Origin: Chthoniobacter flavus Ellin428
Lineage (GTDB): Bacteria > Verrucomicrobiota > Verrucomicrobiia > Chthoniobacterales > Chthoniobacteraceae
Direction: 5' to 3'
Assembly: GCF_000173075.1 (NCBI RefSeq)
Contig: NZ_ABVL01000013.1
Location: 148,192-212,191 of the forward strand
Length of the DNA stretch: 64,000 nucleotides
Each line of letters opens with the position of its first letter. Positions within the stretch are counted from its first letter, which is position 1. Positions 45,365 through 53,334 of this stretch are shown here, piece after piece. The notes under the pieces are model-generated. The model had not been told where the DNA came from, made no database searches, and worked only from the letters and a program-made list of their open reading frames with translations. Both the position numbers and the translations under genes were made by a program.

Positions 45365-48300
45365 ATGGGCGATCCTCTTTCCGAATCCAATCTCGAGGCC
45401 CTGGACGCCGCTCCGACGACGAGCAGCGCCGTGACGCTCGATGATGCCACGATCAAGGCCTCCGATCTCGCGCAACGCGGGCTGACTCATTATACCACAG
45501 CTTGGGCGGATGACTCGATTCCCGACTCGCCGGATGCCGCGGACGTTCCGAATGCTCCGCCGGATGCGCAGTCGAATGTCACTTCTCCCGATGCGTCTCC
45601 GTCGTATGCTTCGGCATCGTCGGTCACATCGCCGTCGAATGCTTCGCCATCGGCTGCCGCACCGGGCTTTGCGCTCACGCTGATCGACGCGCCGTCGGAC
45701 TCCGGGCCGGATGCTTCGCCCGCTCCGGTGGATCCGGCGGACCCGGTGACCGCGGCGCAGCGGGATTACCAGGCGGCGCGGCAGGCGGCCGGGCAGTCGA
45801 TGCTCGATACCCGGCAGAAGCTGGCCAATCTCGGGTTCAGCGTGCCGGATGATGCGCTGGCCGATCCGGCGGCGTTGCACACGGCGGTGCAAGTGCAGAT
45901 CAATGCGGCACTCGCCGATCCCAGCGCCAATCAGCTTTCGCCGTTGGGTCCGGCGCGGCTCACGCCGCACTCCCAGCTTCTTCGGGATAACCTCGCGGAC
46001 CTCGGCAACCGCGCGGCGGCGATCGTCAGCGATCATGCCGATACCCTGGATGACTTGCGCAGCTCCTACCGCGCACTGTCGACTTCGCGGCCGCCCACCA
46101 CGGAACCGCCCACCGCCGCTTCGCCGGACCAGGGATCGACTTCGCGGCCGCCCACCACGGAACCGCTCACCGCCGCTTCGCCGGACCAAGGATCGACTTC
46201 GCAATCGCCGATGACGGACGCCCAGGGGCAGCCGACCGGCGCACAGCCGCAGCCGAACGCTGCGCAGTCGCAGCCAGGTACCGGGCCGTCGCAGCCCACC
46301 GCGACGTCGCCACAGGCAGATCGAGCGGCCTCGGTGACGCCGGCGACCACGGCCACGCCGCCATCGCCGGCCGGCGCGCCGGTGCAACCGATTACCGGGA
46401 TCCCGAATTTCTTGTGGAGGACCGCCCTCACGGGGGCGCACACTTTCGAAAAAAGCATCGAGGGCGCGCTGCAATGGAGCAAGGCGCTGCCGGAGTGGGC
46501 CGGGGGCATCATGCCCGTGGCTTGGGCGCTGCAAAAGGTCGCCAATCACACCGCTGCCCTCCCGGCCCTGCAACACCGCACCGAGCAACAAGAGGCGCTC
46601 CTGCGCGGCGAACCCGTGGTTTTGGATTCGGGTGAAACCGTGCAACTCGGCGAACCCTCCACCGCCACCCGGATCGGATCCAACCTCGTCGGGGGCTTGA
46701 TCGGCAATGCGCCCGGGATCGCCCTGGGCGGCATCCCCGGCCTCCTGACCCTGGGGATGCAGACCGCGGCGCAATCCAGCGCGGAGGCGCACGACCAGGC
46801 CAAAGCCGCCGGCGCATCGGACTCCGATGCCGCCAAAGCGGGCCTCGTGGCGGCGCTGAAAACGCTCCCGGGCACGCTGCTGTTTGCGGGCGCAGGAGGG
46901 GTCACCGGTAAGATCCTGAAAAACATCGTCCCGCTGGAGGCGTCGCCCCTGGCCCGGGCCGCGGCCGCGTGGGTGACCGGCAGCGGAGTGAATGTGGCCG
47001 CGGGCGCCGCGGGGAAGGCCGCGGCCGGTCAGAATCCGACGCCGACGCTGGATGACCTGGTCAATGCGGTGGTCTTCGCGGGCCACGGTGCATCGACGGA
47101 ATACCAATCGCCGCAGCAACTGGCCACCGCGCGCAGCATCCTCAGCGGGCAGCACCCGCAAGTCGCCGTGCTCGACGGCATCGCGCAAGGAGCCGGCGGA
47201 CGATACACCCCGGAGCAACAGGCACAGGCCGCGCAATACAGCCATGCCCTCCGCGCGGTCGCCGCGGATTTCCTCGACAAGGTGCGCGCGGGAAAAGGGA
47301 TCAATGATCGCGCGGGGGCGGCGGCGGAGTCGCCGGCCGTTCCTGGGGGACCGGTGGCGGAGTCCGGTCCCGGCGAGTCGAACTTATCCACACCCAGCGG
47401 ACTAACATCACAAAACCCACCAGCAGGGCTAACATCACCAGGAAGTCTGGTCCGACAAGGCTCCACAGGCTCGCAATCATTCCGGCCTTCTACTCCCGCG
47501 GCGCCCGAGGGTCAATCCTTTGCCACCCCGCCGGCGCCGGAGACTCCGGGCGCGCCGGAGCGACCGTGGGGCGTGTCCGAGGCGGACCGGGGAACGCCCG
47601 TGGAGTCGCGCAACGGCATCACCGGCACGCTGGGCGATGCCAATTCGCAAAAGGCAGCGGTCCGTGACGCCAGCGGTAACTATCATCTCTTCGATGCCGC
47701 CGATGTCCGCCCCGCCGCGCCGGATGTGCCACGTGAGAGCGGAGAGAAGTCTAACATTCCGGCAAATCCTAACCCACCGCCGAATCCCGGGCCGTGGGGC
47801 GAAGTCACCGACGATCACCGCGGCCTGCCCGTCGAGACGCAAGACGGCCGGACCGGCACGCTGGCCGCGGGGCCGCTGCCCAATACCCCCAACCCCAACA
47901 TCGTCCTCCGCGACGCCGCGGGGACACTGCACGTCGTCCCACAGGCGGAAACGCGGCTGGCGGGTTCCGCGGGCGACGATGCGCCTTCACCGGAGGGCGG
48001 CGCGACCGCAACGGGCACCCCCGCCGCGCCGCCGAATCCCGGGCCGTGGGGCGAAGTTACCGATGATCACCGCGGCCTGCCCGTCGAGACGCAAGACGGC
48101 TTGACCGGCACGCTGGCCGCGGGGCCGCCACCCGGCTCTCCGAATGGCAACGTGGCCATCCGCGACGCTGCGGGGAAACTGCACGTCAAACCGCAGGCGG
48201 AAACACGGCTGGCAGGTTCCCCAGGCGACGATGCTCCGCCGCCGGAGAGCGGCGCGCCGGCGCCCGGCGCGAACTTCACTACGCCGGAGGCTGGAACGCC

Positions 48301-48934
48301 GGATGTTCCTGATGAGACAGCGACGAATTCCGACGAGGGGGACGAGTCAGGGATCGCTGCCCATACCACCTTCTATACGCATCCTTTGGACCCAGTAACT
48401 CCGCCGGAACCAGGAAAGGGAATTGTGGCGGAACCGAACCGAGCTACTGTCGAGGAAGCGGAAGTGATCAACGAACCTTTGGAGCATGGTACCGTGTACC
48501 TGCCGGACGGCAGTGTGTTGATGAGAAAGCCCGGAAAAATAAAGGACCAGGTGCCGTTCAAAAAGAAGGAAATACCCCTGCTGAAAGATAACATCTTTAC
48601 GCACAATCATCCTTGCGGTAACTCCTTCTCGGAAGGCGATCTGGACTTCGCCGCGAAGGCCGACTTAGGGGAAATCCGCATCGTCTGCCCAACTCCCAAG
48701 GGTGGCGCCGTCCTTTTTCGCCTGCAGCGGCCTGCAAAGGGGTGGTTGCCCGCCGAAGAAATGACGAGCGCCTATAAGGCCGCCATGTCCAAGGTGCGCA
48801 ACCGGCAGTTTGCGGAGAGGGCCGCCAACAAGGTCGGCAAAAAGCAGTCCAGCCAGATCTTCGCGCATGAGATTATGAACGAGTTGCAAAAAGAATTTCC
48901 GGAGGATATCCTTTACTCCCGGACCGACCTATGA
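45365..48934 (+). CDS. 1189-aa phage polyvalent protein with C-terminal JAMM-like domain
   Basis: An Ala/Pro/Asp-rich N-terminal half leads to hydrophobic Gly/Ala helices (SNLVGGLIGNAPGIALGGIPGLLTLGM, TLLFAGAGGVTGKI) like those of ejected internal virion proteins. Three related modules follow: RPWGVSEADRGTPVESRNGITGTL, then two copies of NPGPWGEVTDDHRGLPVETQDG.TGTLAAG. The last roughly 190 residues form a separate domain: LEHGTVYLPDGSVLMRKPG, then IFTHNHPCGNSFSEGDLDFAA, then EIRIVCP. HNH-P-x5-S-x2-D closely resembles a JAMM/RadC metal site (HxH-x7-S-x2-D), one residue short. Four short genes in duplicate pairs follow. A virion-borne effector or maturation protease is possible. Confidence 0.6.
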   Translation: MGDPLSESNLEALDAAPTTSSAVTLDDATIKASDLAQRGLTHYTTAWADDSIPDSPDAADVPNAPPDAQSNVTSPDASPSYASASSVTSPSNASPSAAAPGFALTLIDAPSDSGPDASPAPVDPADPVTAAQRDYQAARQAAGQSMLDTRQKLANLGFSVPDDALADPAALHTAVQVQINAALADPSANQLSPLGPARLTPHSQLLRDNLADLGNRAAAIVSDHADTLDDLRSSYRALSTSRPPTTEPPTAASPDQGSTSRPPTTEPLTAASPDQGSTSQSPMTDAQGQPTGAQPQPNAAQSQPGTGPSQPTATSPQADRAASVTPATTATPPSPAGAPVQPITGIPNFLWRTALTGAHTFEKSIEGALQWSKALPEWAGGIMPVAWALQKVANHTAALPALQHRTEQQEALLRGEPVVLDSGETVQLGEPSTATRIGSNLVGGLIGNAPGIALGGIPGLLTLGMQTAAQSSAEAHDQAKAAGASDSDAAKAGLVAALKTLPGTLLFAGAGGVTGKILKNIVPLEASPLARAAAAWVTGSGVNVAAGAAGKAAAGQNPTPTLDDLVNAVVFAGHGASTEYQSPQQLATARSILSGQHPQVAVLDGIAQGAGGRYTPEQQAQAAQYSHALRAVAADFLDKVRAGKGINDRAGAAAESPAVPGGPVAESGPGESNLSTPSGLTSQNPPAGLTSPGSLVRQGSTGSQSFRPSTPAAPEGQSFATPPAPETPGAPERPWGVSEADRGTPVESRNGITGTLGDANSQKAAVRDASGNYHLFDAADVRPAAPDVPRESGEKSNIPANPNPPPNPGPWGEVTDDHRGLPVETQDGRTGTLAAGPLPNTPNPNIVLRDAAGTLHVVPQAETRLAGSAGDDAPSPEGGATATGTPAAPPNPGPWGEVTDDHRGLPVETQDGLTGTLAAGPPPGSPNGNVAIRDAAGKLHVKPQAETRLAGSPGDDAPPPESGAPAPGANFTTPEAGTPDVPDETATNSDEGDESGIAAHTTFYTHPLDPVTPPEPGKGIVAEPNRATVEEAEVINEPLEHGTVYLPDGSVLMRKPGKIKDQVPFKKKEIPLLKDNIFTHNHPCGNSFSEGDLDFAAKADLGEIRIVCPTPKGGAVLFRLQRPAKGWLPAEEMTSAYKAAMSKVRNRQFAERAANKVGKKQSSQIFAHEIMNELQKEFPEDILYSRTDL

Positions 48935-49209
48935 ACACTCCGCCAAACGAGCCCACCCGGGACGATGAGTTCATCCTCGACGACCGTTTCGAAGGGCCCT
49001 TCGATCGGGAGAGGCCGACCCCGGAGGAATTGCGTCGGGCTGACGCAGAACTGGCCGCGCTGGCTGTATATTGCAAGGAGCGGCCCTATCCCGACGACCC
49101 GGAAAAAATCGAGAAAGAAAAAAAGGCGCGGGCGAAATATGAGGCGGCAATCGTCGCGATCAATGCCCAATACGAGAAAGAAATGAGGGAGAAGGAAAAG
49201 AAAGGGTAA
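48931..49209 (+). CDS. Small acidic protein, 92 aa (tandem pair, copy 1)
   Basis: MNTPPNEPTRDDEFILDDRFEGPF...RPTPEELRRADAELAALAVYCKERPYPDDPEKIEKEKKARAKYEAAIVAINAQYEKEMREKEKKG is acidic at the start and a charged helix at the end. It overlaps the polyvalent-protein stop (ATGA). The next gene is a close copy offset by 302 bases. Position and duplication would fit an immunity-type partner, but no known family is recognised. Confidence 0.65.
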   Translation: MNTPPNEPTRDDEFILDDRFEGPFDRERPTPEELRRADAELAALAVYCKERPYPDDPEKIEKEKKARAKYEAAIVAINAQYEKEMREKEKKG

Positions 49210-49232
49210 CTAGACCGCGCCCGTATTGACCT

Positions 49233-49511
49233 ATGAACACTCCGCCAAACGAGCCCACCCGGGACGATGAGTGCATCCTCGACGACCGTTTCGAAGACTT
49301 ATTCGACCAAGAAGGGCCGACACCGGAGGAGTTGCGTCGGGCCGACGCTCAGCTGAAGGCATCAGCTATATACTACAAGGAGCGGCCCTTTCCTGACGAC
49401 CCGGACAAAATCGAGAAAGAAAAAAAGGCCCGCGCGAAATTTGAGGCGGCGCTAGCCGCGATAGAGGCCCAATACGAGAAGGAAATGAAGGAGAAGGAAA
49501 AGAACGGGTAG
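49233..49511 (+). CDS. Small acidic protein, 92 aa (tandem pair, copy 2)
   Basis: It is a paralogue of the previous gene with about 20 substitutions clustered in the middle (DLFDQEGPTPEELRRADAQLKASAIYYKERPF). Both copies share the TTGACCTATGAA-like lead-in, also seen before 49539, so the unit of duplication includes the upstream 12 bases. Confidence 0.65.
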   Translation: MNTPPNEPTRDDECILDDRFEDLFDQEGPTPEELRRADAQLKASAIYYKERPFPDDPDKIEKEKKARAKFEAALAAIEAQYEKEMKEKEKNG

Positions 49512-49538
49512 CCAGGCGGCGCATTTGGTGCGCCCGCG

Positions 49539-49751
49539 TTGACCTATGAAAGGGACAACGAAGTCGCCATCGAAGACCATTTCAAGGACTTTGGAGGCGA
49601 CGCCTACGCGGGCAGAAAGTATCCCGACAAAAGCACCGAGGTGCTCACCATGGGCATCGAGCGATTGCATGCCGATCCGGCGCTCTTCGCGGAGCAGGAC
49701 CCCGAATACTTCACTTTTGTTGTCAACACCCTGCGGGGAGTGGTAAAATAG
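49539..49751 (+). CDS. C-terminal fragment of a phage minor-head-type protein
   Basis: The frame opens at TTG 49539 and reads TYERDNEVAIEDHFKDFGGDAYAGRKYPDKSTEVLTMGIERLHADPALFAEQDPEYFTFVVNTLRGVVK. The block STEVLTMGIERL..DP..FAEQDPEYFTFV is the typical end of phage minor-capsid/ADP-ribosyltransferase-like polyproteins. The ATG at 49546 is in a different frame and gives nonsense. It appears that the tandem duplication placed a new lead-in in front of an older 3' end. Confidence 0.5.
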   Translation: MTYERDNEVAIEDHFKDFGGDAYAGRKYPDKSTEVLTMGIERLHADPALFAEQDPEYFTFVVNTLRGVVK

Positions 49752-49756
49752 AATCT

Positions 49757-49999
49757 ATGGCAGCCATCATCGAAATCATGGGGCACACCGTCAGCTTCGA
49801 CGGCATTCATTGGGCTTCGGAAAATCCCGCGGCGGCGGAACTTTGCGAATTGAGAGCAAAAGATTTTGTTGCCCGTTATTATCCGGACATTGTCAGTGGC
49901 CTCGCCACCGCCGTGGCCAAATCGCTGAACGGCCGGGTGATTCATCTCGATCCGAAACCCCAACGCGAAGGGCCGCCACCGGAGCACATGGCTTACTGA
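49757..49999 (+). CDS. Small protein, 80 aa (second tandem pair, copy 1)
   Basis: MAAIIEIMGHTVSFDGIHWASENPAAAELCELRAKDFVARYYPDIVSGLATAVAKSLNGRVIHLDPKP is a compact alpha/beta sequence of unknown family. It lies 5 bases after the preceding stop. A copy follows at 50027, offset by 270 bases. Confidence 0.65.
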   Translation: MAAIIEIMGHTVSFDGIHWASENPAAAELCELRAKDFVARYYPDIVSGLATAVAKSLNGRVIHLDPKPQREGPPPEHMAY

Positions 50000-50026
50000 G
50001 AGCGGAAGCTTGGGTGAAACGAAGCT

Positions 50027-50263
50027 ATGGCTGCCATCATCGAAATCATGGGCCACGCCGTCAGCTTTGACGGCATTCATTGGAAATCGGAGAAGCCTGC
50101 GGCGGCAGAACTTTGCGAGTTGAGAGCAAGAGATTTTGTGGCGCACTATTTTCCAGATCGGGTCGGCGGTCTGGCGACCGCCGTGGCGAAATCACTGCAG
50201 GGGCATGTCATCCATATTGATCCGATTCCGCCCAATGACGACGGGCCGGATACGATTTATTGA
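50027..50263 (+). CDS. Small protein, 78 aa (second tandem pair, copy 2)
   Basis: It is a close paralogue of the preceding gene (MAAIIEIMGHAVSFDGIHWKSEKPAAAELCELRARDFVAHYFPDRVGGLATAVAKSLQGHVIHIDPIP). Differences concentrate in the C-terminal eleven residues. Both keep a GHxVSFDGIHW strand-turn motif, so both copies look maintained at the protein level. Confidence 0.65.
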   Translation: MAAIIEIMGHAVSFDGIHWKSEKPAAAELCELRARDFVAHYFPDRVGGLATAVAKSLQGHVIHIDPIPPNDDGPDTIY

Positions 50264-50485
50264 GGGTGCGAGGGGAAAAGGGGGCAGGCGACATAATTGG
50301 ACAGGTCGACCCAGCGCCGCCGGGGTTTGGGCGAAGGATGTTGTTCTCGGCGGTGACAGAGGATTTGCTGGCTGACCGCTATTTTCTCGCTGCGATCGCT
50401 TTCGGTCGCGGTGAATGGCGCCGAAAGACGACACCGCGAAGAAGATGGTCGGAAGCAACCAAAACCTTCGGCTGGCGCTTTTCCG

Positions 50486-50519
50486 CTTGACCCTCACCCC
50501 ATCGGGAGCAACGCCACGA
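50486..50519 (+). promoter_or_regulatory. Recurrent CTTGACCCTC...GAGCAACG motif, copy 4
   Basis: CTTGACCCTC, seven bases, then CGGGAGCAACGCCACG. The following roughly 130 bases match those after the copy at 43372. The rest of 50264-50651 has no gene. Confidence 0.5.
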
Positions 50520-50651
50520 CTTATGGCCAGCCATTGTATCTTTCGAGCCTCATCCTTCGACGCTCCACGCGGCGATAGTGATCGACTATTCCGGCGGCCG
50601 GCGGTCGATATCCTGGGCTCGGTCACTCCACATCACTGGGACCTCTAACTT

Positions 50652-51122
50652 ATGGGTGAACGACTTGCCGGATTCACAGCGTCGATTTTCGGACGGATGC
50701 GAGAGTTGTTCTCGTGGCCGATTCTCATTTGCGGGCTGAGCACGGACGGATCCAAGGCCATCCCGATTACCGTGGACTCCGGCGGCGGGCTGTCCAGTGG
50801 AGTGGTCGAAGTGCGCGGTACTGCTTTGGAAGCGGGCAAGGTGCTGAAAAGCTCCGGCGGAAAACTGAAACAGTTCTCGGTCTTCAACTCCAAGGCGGCG
50901 GCCCAATTCATTTTGCTGATGGACTCCGCGACCGTGCCGTCGGACGGGGCCGTGACCTTGCTCTTTCCGCCCATCCCGGTAGCGGCCGGCCAGCTCCTGG
51001 TGCTGGATCTTCCGACGCCGCTTTCCGCGGCCAACGGAATCGCCGTGAGCAATTCCTCGACTGGGACGTTCAGCAAAACCATCGGAAGCGCAGACTGCGC
51101 GTTTTATGCGCAGGTAATCTAA
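50652..51122 (+). CDS. Phage-region structural-like protein, 156 aa (MGERLAG family, copy 2)
   Basis: The N-terminal 20 residues match the 98-aa protein at 43541. The rest is a beta-rich sandwich (AIPITVDSGGGLSSGVVEVRGTALEAGKVLKSSGGKLKQFSVFNSKAAAQFILLMDSATVPSDGAVTLLFPPIPVAAGQLLVLDLP), like small tail or head-decoration proteins. It lies 2 bases before the next ATG. Confidence 0.6.
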   Translation: MGERLAGFTASIFGRMRELFSWPILICGLSTDGSKAIPITVDSGGGLSSGVVEVRGTALEAGKVLKSSGGKLKQFSVFNSKAAAQFILLMDSATVPSDGAVTLLFPPIPVAAGQLLVLDLPTPLSAANGIAVSNSSTGTFSKTIGSADCAFYAQVI

Positions 51123-51124
51123 CT

Positions 51125-51688
51125 ATGGGCATTACTGTTTCACCATTACCATCCGGCGGAGGCGGATCGCTTCCGCAGCTTCCGATTTGGACCTACAAGG
51201 GGGGCGCTAACCCAACGATCAATGCCGGTGAATTTGGCTTCGACAATGCCGACCCTTCGGCATCGACGCACATATTTTTTTCGATCAACTCCAAGAATGG
51301 CCCGTCGATCGATCTGTCGACGCTCTTGGAAGAGCTGGGATACTGCTACTTCGTATTGACTGATGCATCCGGGAAACCCTACGTGGGAACTATTGTTTCC
51401 TTGTACACTTCTACGGTGAACTACGTCGAATTGTATTTTAATTGGATTACGAACCCACCATCACTTCAGGGTGACTATGCGTTTTCATTGGGACCATCAC
51501 CCAGCTTGGTTACCGGAGTTAACGGTCACAACGGACCGGGAGCGGTGACGGTCAACGACGCCGATGTGATGTCCGCCTCCGGCATCAATCCGATCGCAGA
51601 CGGCACGTATTCCGTGACGGGTCCGAACACCATCGGAAGCATTACCTTTATGGATGGTCGGTGCACGGCCTATACGCCTGGGACGTAA
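51125..51688 (+). CDS. Tail-fibre-like beta-rich protein, 187 aa
   Basis: ATG 51125 gives MGITVSPLPSGGGGSLPQLPIWTYKGGANPTINAGEFGFDNADPSASTHIFFSINSKNGPSIDLSTLLEEL. It is Gly/Ser/Thr-rich with regular strands, ending in GAVTVNDADVMSASGINPIADGTYSVTG. It probably shares a transcript with the upstream gene. Its exact role is unknown. Confidence 0.55.
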   Translation: MGITVSPLPSGGGGSLPQLPIWTYKGGANPTINAGEFGFDNADPSASTHIFFSINSKNGPSIDLSTLLEELGYCYFVLTDASGKPYVGTIVSLYTSTVNYVELYFNWITNPPSLQGDYAFSLGPSPSLVTGVNGHNGPGAVTVNDADVMSASGINPIADGTYSVTGPNTIGSITFMDGRCTAYTPGT

Positions 51689-51738
51689 CCAACTCGCTCT
51701 TGACGGAGAGGTAGCCATCAGCTGATGGTATTTTGAAG

Positions 51739-53157
51739 ATGTCTCCCCGTGGTTCCGACGCACTTTTCCATCTTGGATTGTCACATCATAAATTCGGACG
51801 CATAGCCGAGGCCGAGGCAATTTATCGTCAACTCCTCTCGGTAGATCCAAATCATGCGGAAACACTGCATTTTTTGGGAGTAGTGGAGCACCAGAAAGGA
51901 CGACACTCGGAATCCGTTGTCTTGATCGAACGAGCGATCAGTCTCAACCCTCTCAACGCCGCCGCTCATTCGAATATCAGTGAATCCTATCGGGCGTTGG
52001 GCGATTACAGTAGGGCGGAGGCGGAAGGTCGGCGTGCGATTGAGTTGAATCCGAATTTTGCGGTTGCTTATAACAATCTTGGGAACGCCTTGAAAGGGCA
52101 GGGCCGGATCAAGGAAGCCTTGGACGCCTATTGCCACTCAATTACTCTTGATCCAGTCAATAGCCGAGCTCATCTCAACATCTCGATCATCCTTGCCGAT
52201 CTCGGAAGATCAGATGAAGCGATAGTGGAATGCCGACGGGCACTGGCAATCGAGCCGAATCAAGTCGCTACAAAGTTTCATCTTGCGCTCCTTTTACTCC
52301 TCCACGGCGAATTCGAAGAAGGATGGCACCTCTACGAATCGCGCCACCTTTTGCCGTTGGCGCGCAAGCGAGATTTCAACCAGCCAAAGTGGGATGGCGG
52401 ACCTTTGAAAGATCGCCGAATCCTACTTCACGCCGAGCAAGGTTTTGGCGACGCGATCATGTTCGTCCGATATACGACGATCGTCGCCCAAAATGGGGGT
52501 GTCGTGATCGTGGAATGCCCTGGTGTTCTAACGAGACTATTTCGCAATGCCAAAGGTGTCGCTGAGGTCATTACGGATGGTGACCCACTTCCTCAATTTG
52601 ATGTCCATCTGCCGATGGCCAGTCTTCCGCTGACATTGAAGCAGTACGCGCCGATCACTACGCGAGATCCTTATATTTGCACGCCGAATGTGAGAACTTC
52701 CTGCGGATTGGACGTCGGCATCGTCTGGGCCGGTAACCCTGGAAACTACAGGGATCAACGACGTTCGATTTCCCCGGAACTTCTCCAGCCAATTCTGGAC
52801 ATCCCGGAAGTGAGGTTTTGTAGTCTGCAGTTGGGCCATCCCGCGCCTTCCGGAGTTACTGATCTAACGCGGTCAATAAACGATTTTGAAGATACTGCGG
52901 CGGCGATGTCTGAACTCGACCTGATCATCACGGTGGATACGGCCGTAGCGCATCTCGCCGGGGCGATGGGTAAGCGGGTCTGGACGCTGTTGCCGTTCGT
53001 GCCCGACTGGCGCTGGGGGCTGCATGGCGATACGACGCCGTGGTACCCGACGATGCGGCTATTCCGGCAAAAATCTGCGGGCGACTGGGAAGAAGTGATC
53101 GAGCGGGTGCGTGCGGAGCTGCAAGCTTGGGCGTCAGAAGGCGGGGGTAACTCTTGA
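51739..53157 (+). CDS. TPR-glycosyltransferase fusion (GT9/O-GlcNAc-transferase-like)
   Basis: Residues 1-210 form six TPR units (for example SDALFHLGLSHHKFGRIAEAEAIYRQLLSVDPNHAETLHFLG). The C-terminal half has the GT-B-type signature LLHAEQGFGDAIMFVRY, DVGIVWAGNPGNYRDQRRSI and VDTAVAHLAGAMGKRVWTLLPFVPDWRWGLHGDTTPWYPTMRLFRQ. This architecture is common for protein or surface-glycan glycosylation in bacteria and phages. It follows the tail-like genes directly and could be a morons-type gene modifying fibres, or a host gene. ATG 51739 is preferred over TTG 51733. Its last codons run into repeat family R. Confidence 0.85.
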   Translation: MSPRGSDALFHLGLSHHKFGRIAEAEAIYRQLLSVDPNHAETLHFLGVVEHQKGRHSESVVLIERAISLNPLNAAAHSNISESYRALGDYSRAEAEGRRAIELNPNFAVAYNNLGNALKGQGRIKEALDAYCHSITLDPVNSRAHLNISIILADLGRSDEAIVECRRALAIEPNQVATKFHLALLLLLHGEFEEGWHLYESRHLLPLARKRDFNQPKWDGGPLKDRRILLHAEQGFGDAIMFVRYTTIVAQNGGVVIVECPGVLTRLFRNAKGVAEVITDGDPLPQFDVHLPMASLPLTLKQYAPITTRDPYICTPNVRTSCGLDVGIVWAGNPGNYRDQRRSISPELLQPILDIPEVRFCSLQLGHPAPSGVTDLTRSINDFEDTAAAMSELDLIITVDTAVAHLAGAMGKRVWTLLPFVPDWRWGLHGDTTPWYPTMRLFRQKSAGDWEEVIERVRAELQAWASEGGGNS

Positions 53158-53334
53158 CAGTGGACACATTTACTAGACCTCGGCGCGTCATGCCTTGATG
53201 CAAAGGGATAGCGTGGTCCTCCCTTTGCGGCGTTTTGCCAAAGCGCGTTTCGATATGTACTAGCTGTCAACTGTCAAGAGTTGACCCCGATTATATTGAC
53301 CCCGATTATACCCCCGATTATACCCCGATTATAG
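53144..53334. mobile_element. R element copy 1 plus GATTATA array
   Basis: The element (53144-53287) opens with a diverged GGGGGTAACTCTTGACAG and closes CTGTCAAGAGTTGACCCC. Inside are TTTACTAGACCTCGGCGCG and GCGTGGTCCTCCCTTTGCGG. A degenerate array of CCCCGATTATA units follows at 53281-53334. Copies: 54343 and 59707, plus a half copy at 60811. Confidence 0.8.

Noticed and set aside
45308..47245. 645-aa minus-strand Arg-rich frame
   Set aside because: Shadow of the polyvalent phage protein; composition is dominated by Arg and Gly.
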